64,000 nt of DNA from assembly GCA_022701365.1 (NCBI GenBank), contig JAKUHH010000072.1, positions 62,001 through 126,000 of the forward strand. The letters are read 5' to 3'. A program made the position numbers and the translations under genes. Source of the stretch: Mycocentrospora acerina. Its lineage: Eukaryota; Ascomycota; Dothideomycetes; Pleosporales. Below, piece after piece: positions 24,323-34,298 of this stretch. The notes beneath the pieces were generated by a model that saw only the letters and a list, made by a program, of their open reading frames with translations, searched no databases and was not told where the DNA came from. Numbering within the stretch: position 1 is the first letter of the stretch; every line of letters begins with the position of its first letter.

Positions 24323-25471
24323 ATGGCTGGAGAACAACCAATGACCTCTACACTCTTCCCAGAGACCATCACTGAGCGACGTCGACGCTGGGCTCACCTC
24401 CTCCGCGCACAGCAATTCTACCCTGTAATTTCTGAGCTTCTCGACGAAGAACTTCCCAAATACACTAACAGTAGTGTTTTAGACGCTACAGATCGCATCT
24501 CTCACGTACGTGAATGTGCTCTTATACTAGCCTCTGCATCTTCAGTGTTTGTTGCAGCCGTAGAAGGGAATCTAGTAAGTCGCATGCGAACTGACACCAA
24601 CCTACAAGCAGAGTATGTAGTAATTCAGGATCGCGCACGTCTCCAACCATCCATATACATACACATACTTACTGATGAGTACGGTGTCGCACCTACACCC
24701 ATGCAGTACTTGATAATCCACGACATGGTGCAAGACTACATCACTCAATGCCCACCCTCACAGCACGCCTTCTACATCGACAACATCATTCCCCCTTTTA
24801 CATCCCCCTCCATCTCAAAACAAGGACACCACAAGTACCTCCAGACACGTAGCACCTCCCGCTCCCCGCGTCGCATCGCCACTCTCCAACGTTTCTGCAG
24901 TGGTATCAAATCACGCTGCCTCGCAACACCACCCCACCTACACAACACACCCTTCCCCTTTCCGCCCACCGAATGCGGATACAGCAAAAACTCTCCTCTA
25001 CGCCTTGCACAGCACCGCGCCCACCGCTCATCAAATTATGTAATGAATCTCGTAGAGGATATATGCACACATCTCCACCGCTCATCCCATACCCTCTTCC
25101 AGGAACAACGCTTTTCCATGCATCAGTTTATTGTTTACCTGATATTTCGCCCGGCGCAGGCTGCTATTGCGGAGATGTTCTGCTCAGGGCTGCTGCAGGC
25201 GTGGGTGGATGATGGAGGGGGGTTCAATGCGTATCCAGCGGGGAGAAGTGTGGCGAGTGCAGCGAGGGTGGGGGATGGAGAGTGGAGGGAGAGTATGATG
25301 TGGGTGAGGGAGATGACACCGTTTATTAGGGCGATGGGTTGTTTGCAGGATATGGCGGAGGGGTGGCGGGAAGCTTTGCGTTGGGAGGGAGGAGAGGTTG
25401 AAGATGAGGATGTAGTGGTGGAGGTAGAGGATGAGGTGAGTGAGGGTTTAGAGGGGGGTGGGCAAGTATAA
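24323..25471 (+). CDS. Hypothetical protein (382 aa)
   Basis: A single open frame from an ATG in good context (AAAATGG). I do not recognise a domain. The first 160 residues look like a helical folded region (ITERRRRWAHLLRAQQFYPVISELLDEEL; ATPMQYLIIHDMV-like helix at about 130-145). A basic Ser/Arg/Pro-rich linker follows (about 165-215), then a second helical part and an acidic Glu/Asp/Val C-terminus (residues 352-375). Codon use changes along the gene: the final 300 bp are very G-rich on the coding strand. A gene is likely, as the frame is long and begins and ends cleanly, but the function is unknown. Confidence 0.65.
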   Translation: MAGEQPMTSTLFPETITERRRRWAHLLRAQQFYPVISELLDEELPKYTNSSVLDATDRISHVRECALILASASSVFVAAVEGNLVSRMRTDTNLQAEYVVIQDRARLQPSIYIHILTDEYGVAPTPMQYLIIHDMVQDYITQCPPSQHAFYIDNIIPPFTSPSISKQGHHKYLQTRSTSRSPRRIATLQRFCSGIKSRCLATPPHLHNTPFPFPPTECGYSKNSPLRLAQHRAHRSSNYVMNLVEDICTHLHRSSHTLFQEQRFSMHQFIVYLIFRPAQAAIAEMFCSGLLQAWVDDGGGFNAYPAGRSVASAARVGDGEWRESMMWVREMTPFIRAMGCLQDMAEGWREALRWEGGEVEDEDVVVEVEDEVSEGLEGGGQV

Positions 25472-25805
25472 ACTCGATGGTGAAGGTTGATACATATACT
25501 CTAGCGCGTGTATTTTACAAACATTCGCCTATATCTTTTCTGCACCTTGTCCACCAAAATTAAAGGTCTTCATGTACGTCAACATCTCATATTCCCCCTC
25601 ACCTCTCTCTCCCAATTACTCACCTTCACCGCCAAGCCCCAAGGACACACACATACAGCCCTTACCAGCACCTCGCTCACCCAATGTTTCCAGTCCCACA
25701 CTCTACCAACTTCCAAGTCACCCTACCACTACATGCTTACACTCGAGGAATACAAACACACTCCAAACCACGTATATTCCCTTCCCTATTTCCTTTCTAC
25801 CCGTT

Positions 25806-26139
25806 CAGTCAATCAGTCAATCAGTCAGTCAGTCAGTCAGTCAGTCAGTCAGTCAGTCAGTCAGTCAGTCAGTCAGTCAGTCAGTCAGTCAGTCAGTCAG
25901 TCAGTCAGTCAGTCAGTCAGTCAGTCAGTCAGTCAGTCAGTCAGTCAGTCAGTCAGTCAGTCAGTCAGTCAGTCAGTCAGTCAGTCAGTCAGTCAGTCAG
26001 TCAGTCAGTCAGTCAGTCAGTCAGTCAGTCAGTCAGTCAGTCAGTCAGTCAGTCAGTCAGTCAGTCAGTCAGTCAGTCAGTCAGTCAGTCAGTCAGTCAG
26101 TCAGTCAGTCAGTCAGTCAGTCAGTCAGTCAGTCAGTCA
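25806..26139. repeat. (TCAG)n tetranucleotide microsatellite, about 80 perfect units
   Basis: A perfect TCAG tract runs from 25821 to 26139 (319 bp, just under 80 copies) and is preceded by two interrupted units (CAGTCAATCAGTCAAT). Because the unit is four bases and lacks stops on the plus strand, all three forward frames stay open and read a four-residue Ser-Val-Ser-Gln cycle; the minus strand meets TGA every 12 bases. It ends about 28 bp before the ATG of the next gene. Reads or assemblies may misstate its length. Confidence 0.98.
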
Positions 26140-26167
26140 CTCCCCCTCCCCCACAGCACCAAGAACC

Positions 26168-26680
26168 ATGTCCACCCAATCCGAACTCCACGACCTAGGC
26201 CGCACGCGCTTCGACCACTCCACCGCCGCCATCGGCTCCCGCGACTACGCCCTAACCTGCACCCCCGCCACCAACTCAGCCATCAACCTAAAAGTCAGTC
26301 TCCGCGGCGCGCGCCCCCCCAAGGGCCTAGAAGCCCAAGTCTTTGCGTGGAAGACATTCGAGTACACGACTGACGAGCGAGATGAGCGGGAGGAGTTGAA
26401 GGGGGATTTGCATGGGGGGGAGTTGTGGCGGTGGAATAGGGCTGCTGGTGGAGGTGGTGGGGGAAAGGATGGCGGTACAATGGCGAGTGGGGGGTATGAG
26501 GGGAAGAAGGGCAAGGATAAGAACAGGGGAGGAAAGGGAGAGACGATGGATGCGTTGTGTGCGGGGAGGAAGCCAGAGGGGGGGTGTGCAGTGCCGCGGG
26601 TGGCAAAGGGGTTTGCGAGGGAGCTTGACGGGGGGATGTTTTGGGAGGGGGAGATTGTGCGTGTAGAGGCAAGGAAGTGA
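26168..26680 (+). CDS. Hypothetical protein downstream of the TCAG repeat (170 aa)
   Basis: I chose the ATG at 26168, just after a CCCCCACAG that looks like a splice acceptor and after the microsatellite. The frame is open far upstream (to about 25508), so a Ser/Gln/Val-repeat extension is formally possible but unlikely. The protein starts with a mixed alpha/beta segment (RTRFDHSTAAIGSRDYALTC, residues 12-31), then AINLKVSLRGARPPKGLEAQ. A Gly/Lys-rich low-complexity middle follows (about 95-125), and a C-terminal strand-like part ends GEIVRVEARK. No known family. The coding strand becomes strongly G-rich, like the gene before it. Confidence 0.55.
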   Translation: MSTQSELHDLGRTRFDHSTAAIGSRDYALTCTPATNSAINLKVSLRGARPPKGLEAQVFAWKTFEYTTDERDEREELKGDLHGGELWRWNRAAGGGGGGKDGGTMASGGYEGKKGKDKNRGGKGETMDALCAGRKPEGGCAVPRVAKGFARELDGGMFWEGEIVRVEARK

Positions 26681-26812
26681 GAGATTGATTGTTGAGATGA
26701 GGCGAGGTGTGGCGACGAAGAAAGTATGCGTCATCTCACAAGGAAAAACAACAACAACAACAATAATCAGTAGTGAAAAGAGAAAACGAGGATGCAAAAA
26801 AAAAACTTTATT

Positions 26813-28287
26813 TTATTTCTGCCCACTCCCCATCCCCACCCTCAACCCCCTATGCAGCATTCCACATAGACTCTCCCAAAGCACCCGGTCCCTGCCTCTC
26901 ACCCAGTCCACCACCACTTCGCCCGCCAATTCAACAACGCGAATCCTAAACACAATACCTACTTTCTTCTCATCTTCTCCCCTCCCATTCATATCTACTT
27001 CAGCAACACCCCCATCTCGCTTCCGCTTCTCAAACCCCCTTCTATACGCGCGACCCCAGACGTTCTCGCTCGCTTCGCCGATCCCAGTTGAGGTTGTGGG
27101 ATTCCACGTCCAGGTTAGATCGAGTGGGGCGAGCAGAGCGTTGATGGATTGTGCTGTGGAGGGGGAAGATGAGGTGGTTATGGAAGAAGAAGAGGAAGAA
27201 GAGGGGATGGGGATGGAGTATGAAGTTGGAAAGGGGAGGAGATCGTGGGGGATGGAAGGGGGGCGCGCGGTTGCCTAAGACATTGTTGTTAGTCAAAGAG
27301 TCAGTTTTACGAATTGTCAATCTTCAAAGTACAAATCACATTGAAAGAACATGCGAGTCTTTCAAAGAGAAAAGATTTAAGAAAATAAAATGTGCATACA
27401 TTACTTGGTCTCGCGTCGCCAAAACTCCACGCCACGACCCACCGCTTCGTCACGGATCCCGTGTCAATAATCCCCACCGCCCAGTTAGTAATCCCATGCT
27501 GCTTCAACATTTCGATAATGGCTTTGGCGCTGGAGAGTTTGCCAAAAAGACTAGTGTACCAGGCTACTTTTTCCTTCAAAACAAGACTCTCGTTGACGAT
27601 TCGTGTGACAAAGCCAAGATCACCGCCTGGACATACCATTTCGACCTCGGCACCTGTGCAGACTGCGTTTGGGCGGAGGGTCTTTGCTTCCCCGGCGAGA
27701 CTGGCTTGCATGTCTTGTTGGTTGGTGAAGAATGGGGGGTTGCAGACTGTAAAGTCGAGATAGTCGACGCCCAGAGCGGAGATGGGAATTAGTGGGCTAT
27801 CTGCAGTGGTTTGTAGTAATTTTGTTCTTGTCATTAAGCTGTTGAGTGCGAGATTGCGGGCTGCAGAAGAGAAACTCCTCGCGTCAATGTCAGTCGCGCA
27901 CATGGTCCATTCTGGTCGGGATTTCAAGCACAACATGGTGTAGATGGCGGATGCACCAGTACCGATATCCAGACCGGTGACTTTCCGCGAGGGGTCGAAG
28001 CCAGGTGTGTGAGTGGGGGACGTGGAGTCGAGTAGGGAGTGCAGCCAGGAGATGTAGTTCCAGCGGTTGGGGATGGGTGGACACAGACGGTCTGGCGGAA
28101 GGGAAAGAGAGAGACCAAAATCTACGGCAAGAATAGCGGTGGAGAGGGTTTGGACAGTGGTGGGATCGTGAAAGTCGAGGTGGCCAGAGGACTTTTGCCA
28201 GAGTTGTTTAAAGGAGGCATCTTTTTTGGCGAGGGCTTTGAAGTCAATGGCCGAGTAGGGGGGGCGCTGAGTAAGATCCATGGCCAT
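26813..28287 (-). CDS. METTL16-type RNA N6-adenosine methyltransferase (449 aa)
   Basis: Exon 1 28287-27400 and exon 2 27274-26813, with a 125-bp intron (GTATGC..TCTTAG). METTL16 and fission-yeast Mtl16 methylate U6 snRNA at the ACAGA box and, in animals, the MAT2A hairpin. The methyltransferase core is clear: RPPYSAIDFKALAKK at the N-terminus, SAM motif DIGTGAS (107-113), and catalytic NPPF (183-186) in FTVCNPPFF. A late motif, KRWVVAWSFGDARPSN, closes the core. Exon 2 encodes a Ser-rich linker and a short C-terminal fold ending in GLRVGMGSGQK. First ATG is 28287; a second ATG six bases on has the better context. Convergent with the unknown plus-strand gene, with about 130 bp between stops. 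Confidence 0.92.
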
Positions 28288-28600
28288 GGACAATGACCAT
28301 GAGCGTGGTCGGGGGTTTTTTTTGTGTTGATGCGACGTCAAATCCTAGAGTAGATGATGTGGAGGGTGAAGCTGGGGTGACAAAGTCATGGAGCTAGCGC
28401 TTGGGCCAACCAGTGGTGATTGGCTGTGGGGATGGGCAGATGAACAGTGGACTTTGTGAGAAGGAGCAGGGTGGTAGAGTGTACATTTGATTTACAGACG
28501 AGTTGAAAACAAAAACTCCCGCTTACTATGCCATACATGTGCAACGCCGTGTCCCATGTTTCATCAGATCAAGGGCATGCATTAGAGGATATTCAATACG
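28288..28600. other. METTL16 promoter / Met8 3' flank
   Basis: A gap of under 400 bp between two minus-strand genes. It should carry the METTL16 promoter, including a C-rich run on the coding strand just above its start. No gene seen. Confidence 0.45.
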
Positions 28601-28680
28601 AGGCCATCAGATCAGAGGGCGCGAATGAAAAGGCCATCAAATCACAGATGGCGAATTAAAAAGCCATTAGATCAAAAAAG
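28601..28680. repeat. 30-bp degenerate tandem repeat, about 2.7 copies
   Basis: Units begin at 28601, 28631 and 28661, each starting with a variant of AGGCCATCAGATCA followed by a GCGAAT-AAA stretch. The third, partial unit overlaps the last four codons and stop of Met8 on the minus strand, so the Met8 stop codon lies inside the repeat. Confidence 0.75.
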
Positions 28681-29651
28681 GCCCGTCGTAGGCACCGTCT
28701 GGTTCGAGCAGGCGAATCTCCTCGAGGCTGGAGACGGTGTTTGGCTTGTAGAATCCAAGCAGCATCTCCATGTCTTGCTCGGTCATGGCGCAGAGGTCGT
28801 CTAGGGAGTATTGCTCGCAGACCTTGATCATCCTGGGTGTTTGTCAGCGTCTTGAAATATCCAAATATCCAAATGTACACATGTACACATGTATATTTTT
28901 GTATATGTAGAGAAAGAGAGAAGAAAAAAGACGCACCATTGCATCCTCTTTGGCCCCTCTTCAATGTTGGGGGCAACCTTTCTCAGCTTTGCGCGCAATA
29001 TGCCGACTCTTGTGACGGCGGCGCCAATGTTGTAGGGCAGGCCGGCAGCAATCTGACGCCTGACAATGTTGGCGAGCTTGGGGCCCTTGCCATTTGTGCT
29101 GACCATGATCTGCAGTGGGCCGTCGCGGTGGACGCTGCCAAAGTAGAAGTCGCATTCGGGCGGGACGTCGGCAATGTTTGCGGCAATGCGCCTCTCTTTG
29201 CAGAGCTTCCAGATCTGCGACGAGGCGACGGGGTCGTCGACGGCGGTCAGGACCATGTCGACGCCATCGAGATCCGAGGGCTCAAACTTGCGATCGACGT
29301 AATCGACCTGGCCCTGCTCGATGCGGTATGCGACTTCATCGTTGAGGCCGTCGCGCGGGGAGACGACGGTGATTTTGGCGTCGGCGTTGAGGACGTTGAC
29401 GATGCGGCCGGCGGCTACCTAGACTTGGGGTCAATGGTCAATACTCATGGATGGATGGGTGCTGTGGTGGCTGGGCAGTAGCAATTGCATGGTAATGACT
29501 GTCCAGGACATGGACATGGACGGGAACATGAACAAGAACGAGGACAAAAACATACCTCGCCGCCGCCCACAACCAGGACGCGCTTGTTGCGGATCTGCCA
29601 TGCGAGGATCAGCGAGCCGCCGCCCTGGATCTCTGGGTATGGGCCCTTCAT
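28667..29651 (-). CDS. MET8: Sirohaem synthase Met8 (precorrin-2 dehydrogenase/ferrochelatase, 247 aa)
   Basis: Three exons: 29651-29556, 29418-28937 and 28832-28667 (introns 137 and 104 bp, long for this window). Fungal Met8 is bifunctional. It oxidises precorrin-2 to sirohydrochlorin with NAD and inserts iron, giving sirohaem for sulfite and nitrite reductases. Motifs: the N-terminal LAWQIRNKRVLVVGGGEVAAGRI Rossmann loop (split by intron 1), NADAKITVVSP, the catalytic-Asp region VLTAVDDP, then IAANIADVPPECDFYFGS and ISTNGKGPK-like VSTNGKGPKLANIVRRQI, the usual Met8 signatures. Exon 3 carries the small C-terminal helical domain (MIKVCEQYSLDDLC). The start ATG is in good context (CACCATGA). 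Length is close to the yeast protein (274). Confidence 0.95.
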
Positions 29652-30227
29652 GGTGGGAGAGTCGGGGAAAAGGGTGGGGAGGAGAAGCAGCGGAGGGCGG
29701 AGATGCGCATGTTGATGATGGCCCTGGCGCATGCAGCACCGACACCACCAGCACCAACCAGCACCGGCACCGGCCATGGCCAGCCAAGGCCAGCCACAGG
29801 GAAAGCTCCGGAAATGCTCCTATCGATAATGGCAATGGCAATGATTCCACTCATTCCTCCATGTCATTGATGCACTCATGTCGTGTCGTGTCATGTCGTG
29901 TCAGCCATGCCGTGTCGTGTTGTGTCGTGCCAGCCACGGCATCATGTAGCTGGGCAGTAGATGCACTGAATACACGGAATGCACTCAATGTACCTACTCA
30001 TGTGCCTGGCCCATGGCTGGCCTAGCGGGGGCTGCCAGGCCAGGGACGCGGCGGCGGGCCGGGATCCACGTCTGGCTGCTGCACGGCTGCACGGCCATGT
30101 CCTGTCCATGTCCACGTCCGTGTGTCCATGTTCCTCCATGTTCCTGTCCATGTGCGCCTGAGGATACACCTCTGTGCGCGTCGCAGCTCCATTGCCGACT
30201 CCCTCTCGACCTCCTCGGCCCACAACC
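29652..30227. promoter_or_regulatory. Divergent Met8-Vac1 promoter with short tandem repeats
   Basis: 576 bp between two divergent starts. It contains a degenerate GTGTC/GTGCC pentamer array at about 29880-29939 and a second imperfect array of CATGTCC/CATGTTCC words at about 30095-30152. Both are low complexity and would be length-unstable. No TATA box stands out. The two arrays sit near the middle and near the Vac1 side. Confidence 0.6.
29880..29939. repeat. Degenerate pentanucleotide (TCGTG)n array
   Basis: A run of TCGTG/TCATG words (tcgtgtcgtgtcatgtcgtg and so on) spaced at 5 or 10 bases, partly interrupted by CAGCCA blocks. It lies in the shared promoter of Met8 and Vac1. Confidence 0.75.
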
Positions 30228-32642
30228 ATGACCTCGCGCAGGACCCTCGGCGGCGGTCGCGTGCTGGGCAGTGGGAGGAGCCTGCTTCCCGCGGCTGCTG
30301 GCAGTAGTGGTGGTAACAATGCTACTGCTACTACTACTACAACTGCTGCTACTCCTACTGCCTTTGCCTCTACCACTGCCACTACCACTGCCACTACCAC
30401 TGCATCCCACCACCACCGCCGCAATGTCAGCCTGCTCTCGCCCTCGGAAAGCTCCCTGTCCCTCAGCTCGCAGACATCCAACAGCCCGGCCAGCACCGTC
30501 GAGACACGCGAGGACATTGGCAGCAGAGTGCCCTTGGGGCCCACCGACAGGGCCGCTGCGAGTGCTTCGAGTCGACTCGTGTGCCCAATATGCAACGAGG
30601 AAATGGTAGGCCCGCCTTGTTCTTTCCTGTCCTGTCTTGTTCTTTCCTATCCTGTCTTGTTCCTTCCTATCCTGCCCTGTCCTGTCCTGTCTTGCAGTAA
30701 ACTCAACTCAACTACACCAAACTACTCTAACACCTGCTACCAGGTCACCTTGCTACAGCTCAACCGGTACATGCCTTCCATACCTCTCCTTTGTCACCAC
30801 CCTCATTACCACCACTTCCACCACTACCACCCCAGCATGATTGACTGCAACCCCAAACACCACTCTAACCCCTCCCAGCCATCTCGACGACACCCACCAG
30901 AACCTCGTCGAAGAGGAGCAGGACGAGGTCAAGAACTGGTTCGAGGCCCAGATGGACAAGGCCAAAAAGTTCCAGCCCCTCGCCGTCCTCAACCAGAAGC
31001 TCAAGGGCCTCGACGTCTTCGAGTCCAACGACCCCCACGCCCACGTTCACACCCCGCCACCGCCAGCCCTCGCCCTCTCCCACCCCACCCGCAGCTCCTC
31101 TGCCCCCGCCGTCCGCGACACCCCTGCTCCTCTAGTCCGCAGAGACCCGGACGAGGAAGTCACGCGCAAGCACTGGCAACGCCCGGGGAACCGCGACGCC
31201 TGCGCAGACCCGCTCTGCGCAAAGCCTATTACCGTATCGCAGATTGCACTGGGAGGAAGGGAGCCTGCTGTCAACTGCAGACATTGCGGCAAGCTCTTTT
31301 GCGAGGAACATACCATGTACCAGATGAAGCTGTCCCGCCAAGCCAAGCACGAGCCCGTCAGAGGCATCTGGTGTAGGGTGTGTGAGACGTGCTACAAGTC
31401 GCGAGACGGCTACAACGACCACCATGGCTTCGAGCGCAACCACTTTGATGAGTTTGCGCGCATCAGACGGAAGAGGGTTGACCGAGAACACATGGAGGTC
31501 AGCAGACTGGAAAAGCGACTGTCCAAGCTGACGTCCTTGCTGGCAAATCCCCCACCAGAAGAGACGCTGACGGGAGGAAGCTGGTTCTCCCTTCCCGGGG
31601 CCAAGAACCAACGAAAGATGCTGGAACAGTCCATCATCACCTGGGAAGAAGACGCCAAAGTCTCAAATTGTCCCTTTTGCCAGCAAGAGTTTTCTACCTA
31701 CAGCTTCAGGCGACATCACTGCCGAATGTGCGGTCGCGTCGTGTGTGGGGACCCCAAGACCGGGTGTTCCGCAGACGTAGGCTTGAACATTGATTCAGGT
31801 GAGTTTGAAATCATCGACGTCTGTCCGATCCCATCTCACATATACCAGGCTCGAATCAGTCCGAAAAGACTGCTACTCAGATCAGCGTCGACGTGCGCAT
31901 GTGCCAAGACTGCCAGCACACATTGTTCAGCAGAAGGGATTTTGACCGTGAGCTGGCCGACAAGCCAAAAGACCAACGCGCCTACGAAAACCTGGCGCAG
32001 TTTGAAAGAGGCATTCGGTTGCTCTTGCCGCGGTTCCAGAAGCTACTACAGGCACTGCAAGACCCGGACAAGCCGCCTACGCCGCAACAACTGACTGATG
32101 CCACAAAAGTTCGAAAGAGACTCATGGACGCATTCACACAGTTTGACACGGCTGCAAAACGCATACGCGACCTGCCGACAGAATCACCGACGCAAAAGCG
32201 GCTGCAAATCGCCGTGTACCAGCAAGCTTACAGCTTTCTGAGCCTGCACATGCTTCCACTTCGAGCTCTACCACGAATCCTGAAGCACGCCGCACCCCAT
32301 GGCTCCAAGAGCAATGGGTCTTCAAACGGCGGTGGTGCTCTCGCCGCAATAAAATTCAACAACCGATCGGGCGGCAGCGTGGTAAGCAGTAGTGAGGTAT
32401 CTGCAATGGAATCGGAAGAGAAGGAGCTACGGGAACGGTTGATTGTTCTCGAAGAGCAGAAATTCATGGTCTCGGAGATGGTGGCCGATGCCACAAAACA
32501 CCGCAGATTCGATGAAATCTCGAGTCTTACACAGAACCTCGAGGACCTGAGCAAGGAAATTGATCAGGCCAATGGTCAGTTGGCACAACTCGATTTTGCG
32601 GGGGCGTATCAGAGTATTGGGGCAGCTCAAGCACCAGGATGA
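30228..32642 (+). CDS. VAC1: Vac1/Pep7-type endosomal FYVE protein (704 aa)
   Basis: Four exons: 30228-30605, a 23-nt microexon 30744-30766, 30879-31798 and 31849-32642. Vac1/Pep7 (rabenosyn-like) tethers Golgi-derived vesicles to late endosomes, binding Vps21 (Rab5), Vps45 and PI3P. The N-terminus is disordered with an Ala/Thr repeat (about 27-60). A C2H2 finger follows (CPICNEEM | VTLLQLNR | HLDDTH), completed only by splicing in the microexon. Next is a degenerate FYVE-like finger (NCRHCGKLFCEEH, CRVCETCY) and a full FYVE domain (CPFCQQEF, FRRHHCRMCGRVVCG, CQDC) with the PI3P-binding RRHHCR. The C-terminus has coiled coil (ESEEKELRERLIVLEEQ) and a terminal Rab-binding-like helix. The start ATG is the first in frame after the shared promoter. 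Confidence 0.93.
30606..30743 (+). repeat. Pyrimidine-rich repeat inside Vac1 intron 1
   Basis: The 138-bp intron is largely a degenerate repeat of about 20 bp built from TTCTTTCCTATCCTGTCTTG-type words (30617-30697), followed by a more ordinary end with TACCAG acceptor. Such a pyrimidine tract may help define the following microexon. Confidence 0.7.
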
Positions 32643-33395
32643 ACAAGAGGGGGATTCATCGTTATCCAAATTTTTACTAGCCATCTACTGTCACGGGTTT
32701 AGACAAATATTTCGGCACAATAGTTGTGCCATGCAGCCTGGCGCTGTCAAGGGCATTGTAAGGAAAGTCTTGGGATTGGCGGATATATGGTGCTGCTGCC
32801 GCTACCGATCAGGTTGTTCAACTCGCCGTTGTCGACCTCGTACGTCGCGATGGTTTCAAGCATGCCACTATTGGTCATAGACGGTATGCGTGTTGTAAGG
32901 TAGTGCCCACAGAAAGTCCAATGGGCTTGTGGTGATTAGGGCCAGCCAAAGAGTGGTACAAACGATCAAGTAAGAGGCCAGCCAATTACATTGTGTTTTC
33001 ATGAGAGAGAAAATAGTTGTTTTATTTCGCTGTGTTCTGGTGTGGATCCATCCCAAGCGTTGTGCCTAGAAAAACACCCAACCATGGCTCTTGTATGGAA
33101 CCCGACGAATCACACTCGGTACGATGTAGTGTCAATCATCTTGCATTCCCACACACGGCGAATCACTGCCCCCGATCAAGTAGTTTCAAAACACCACGTC
33201 TCCCCCATCCATATAATCGTGTTGATAATCCCCCCTCCCGAAGCTGAAACACCAGCCATAACTTGCATCTAGCGTCTTCGTCAGCAGCGAGTTATTCATG
33301 CGCCCTCGCAGTCACCTACCATACCCCCCCACGGCAGTCCCATTCTCCCTCTCTTCCTAAACACTACTGCTGGATCCGCGTATGCAGCACACGCA
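32643..33395. other. Intergenic
   Basis: Between Vac1 and the next plus-strand gene. Short frames only. The last 200 bases are C/T-rich, as in many fungal promoters, and probably form the promoter of the following gene. Confidence 0.45.
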
Positions 33396-34103
33396 ATGTC
33401 TCCGCTTCGACATCCCACTCACTGCCCTCTTCTCCCCACTATCCACGAGGAGGTAGAGAGCAAGGAAGGGAGTGTGAAGCACAGCTCTAAATCTACATTT
33501 AAATCCAAAAACAACGACATGGATGATGCATCTCGATTTCCTCGCGTTCTTTCTCCACGTAAATCCCTCATGCTTGCTGAACAGGGGCGAGTGAGGAGGG
33601 GGGTTGTGGCGCTGAGGGGGATGCATAGTCGGGGGTCGAAGATGGGTATGGGGGTGGAGAGTGTGCCGGAGGAGTTGGTGAGCGTGAGGAGCAGTTCGTT
33701 GGGGGGTACGGGGATGAAGAGTAGGAGTTTTTTGAAGACGAGGGAGGTGAGTTGTCTATTTTCTTCAACTATTTAATTATTTTCTTGGTCATGGAGCGAA
33801 GAGGCGCGATGTATTTGTGTGTTTGTGTGTTGATATTTATACGTCACAGGATAATAGGAGGTGTCTCGCGTCAGAGGGGAAACAACACCAGGCTACGGAG
33901 ATGGCGGTGTCGGTGTCGATGATGTATGAAGTGGAGACGACGTCGTGTCGAGAGGGCGGTGGCAGTAGCGGTAACAGTAGCAGTGGTGATCTCTCTCATC
34001 ATTCAACAAAACACAGCCTCACTGTTCCTACAAAGCAGATGCCATCGAGGAAGACCAGGCAGAAGGGGAAGAAGAGACATTCACCTGTGGGACGTGCTAC
34101 TGA
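33396..34103 (+). CDS. Hypothetical protein, possibly truncated by an in-frame TGA
   Basis: Proposed exons are 33396-33746, 33858-33923 and 34017-34103, giving 167 residues; no known family. Exon 1 is basic and Ser-rich (PRVLSPRKSLMLAEQG; KSRSFLKTRE). Splicing with GTGAGT..AATAG and GTATGA..CACAG keeps frame and joins FLKTRE to EVSRVRGETTPGYGDGG and then to an acidic segment (DAIEEDQAEGEEETFTCGTCY), after which comes TGA (34101-34103). The same frame stays open for 64 more codons to TAG at 34296-34298, with a plausible protein-like sequence (ETFRGFNDTELRR, PPSPGFGTEDVEWTGEG). Either the protein really ends at CGTCY or the TGA is a mutation (for example CGA to TGA). Exon choice is by eye and moderately uncertain. 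Confidence 0.45.
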
Positions 34104-34298
34104 TGGCGATGGACAGAGACGTTTCGCGGATTCAACGACACAGAGCTCAGGAGGAATCGTGCAACGTCGACAACGACAACAACCTACACTTCCTGCCCGT
34201 GCAGCAGCCTTTCTTCTCAGAGCACAGGACCTCCATCTCCAGGGTTTGGTACTGAGGATGTGGAATGGACAGGTGAGGGAGCGGGTTCAGTCAAGTAG

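Noticed and set aside
25572..26373. Two further Ser/Gln/Val-repeat frames through the TCAG tract
   Set aside because: They are open only because the 4-bp unit lacks stops in any plus frame; flanking sequence does not look coding in those frames.
28961..30595. Many long frames on both strands around Met8 and its promoter
   Set aside because: GC-rich, repeat-rich sequence lacks stops by chance; only the Met8 and Vac1 frames carry family motifs.
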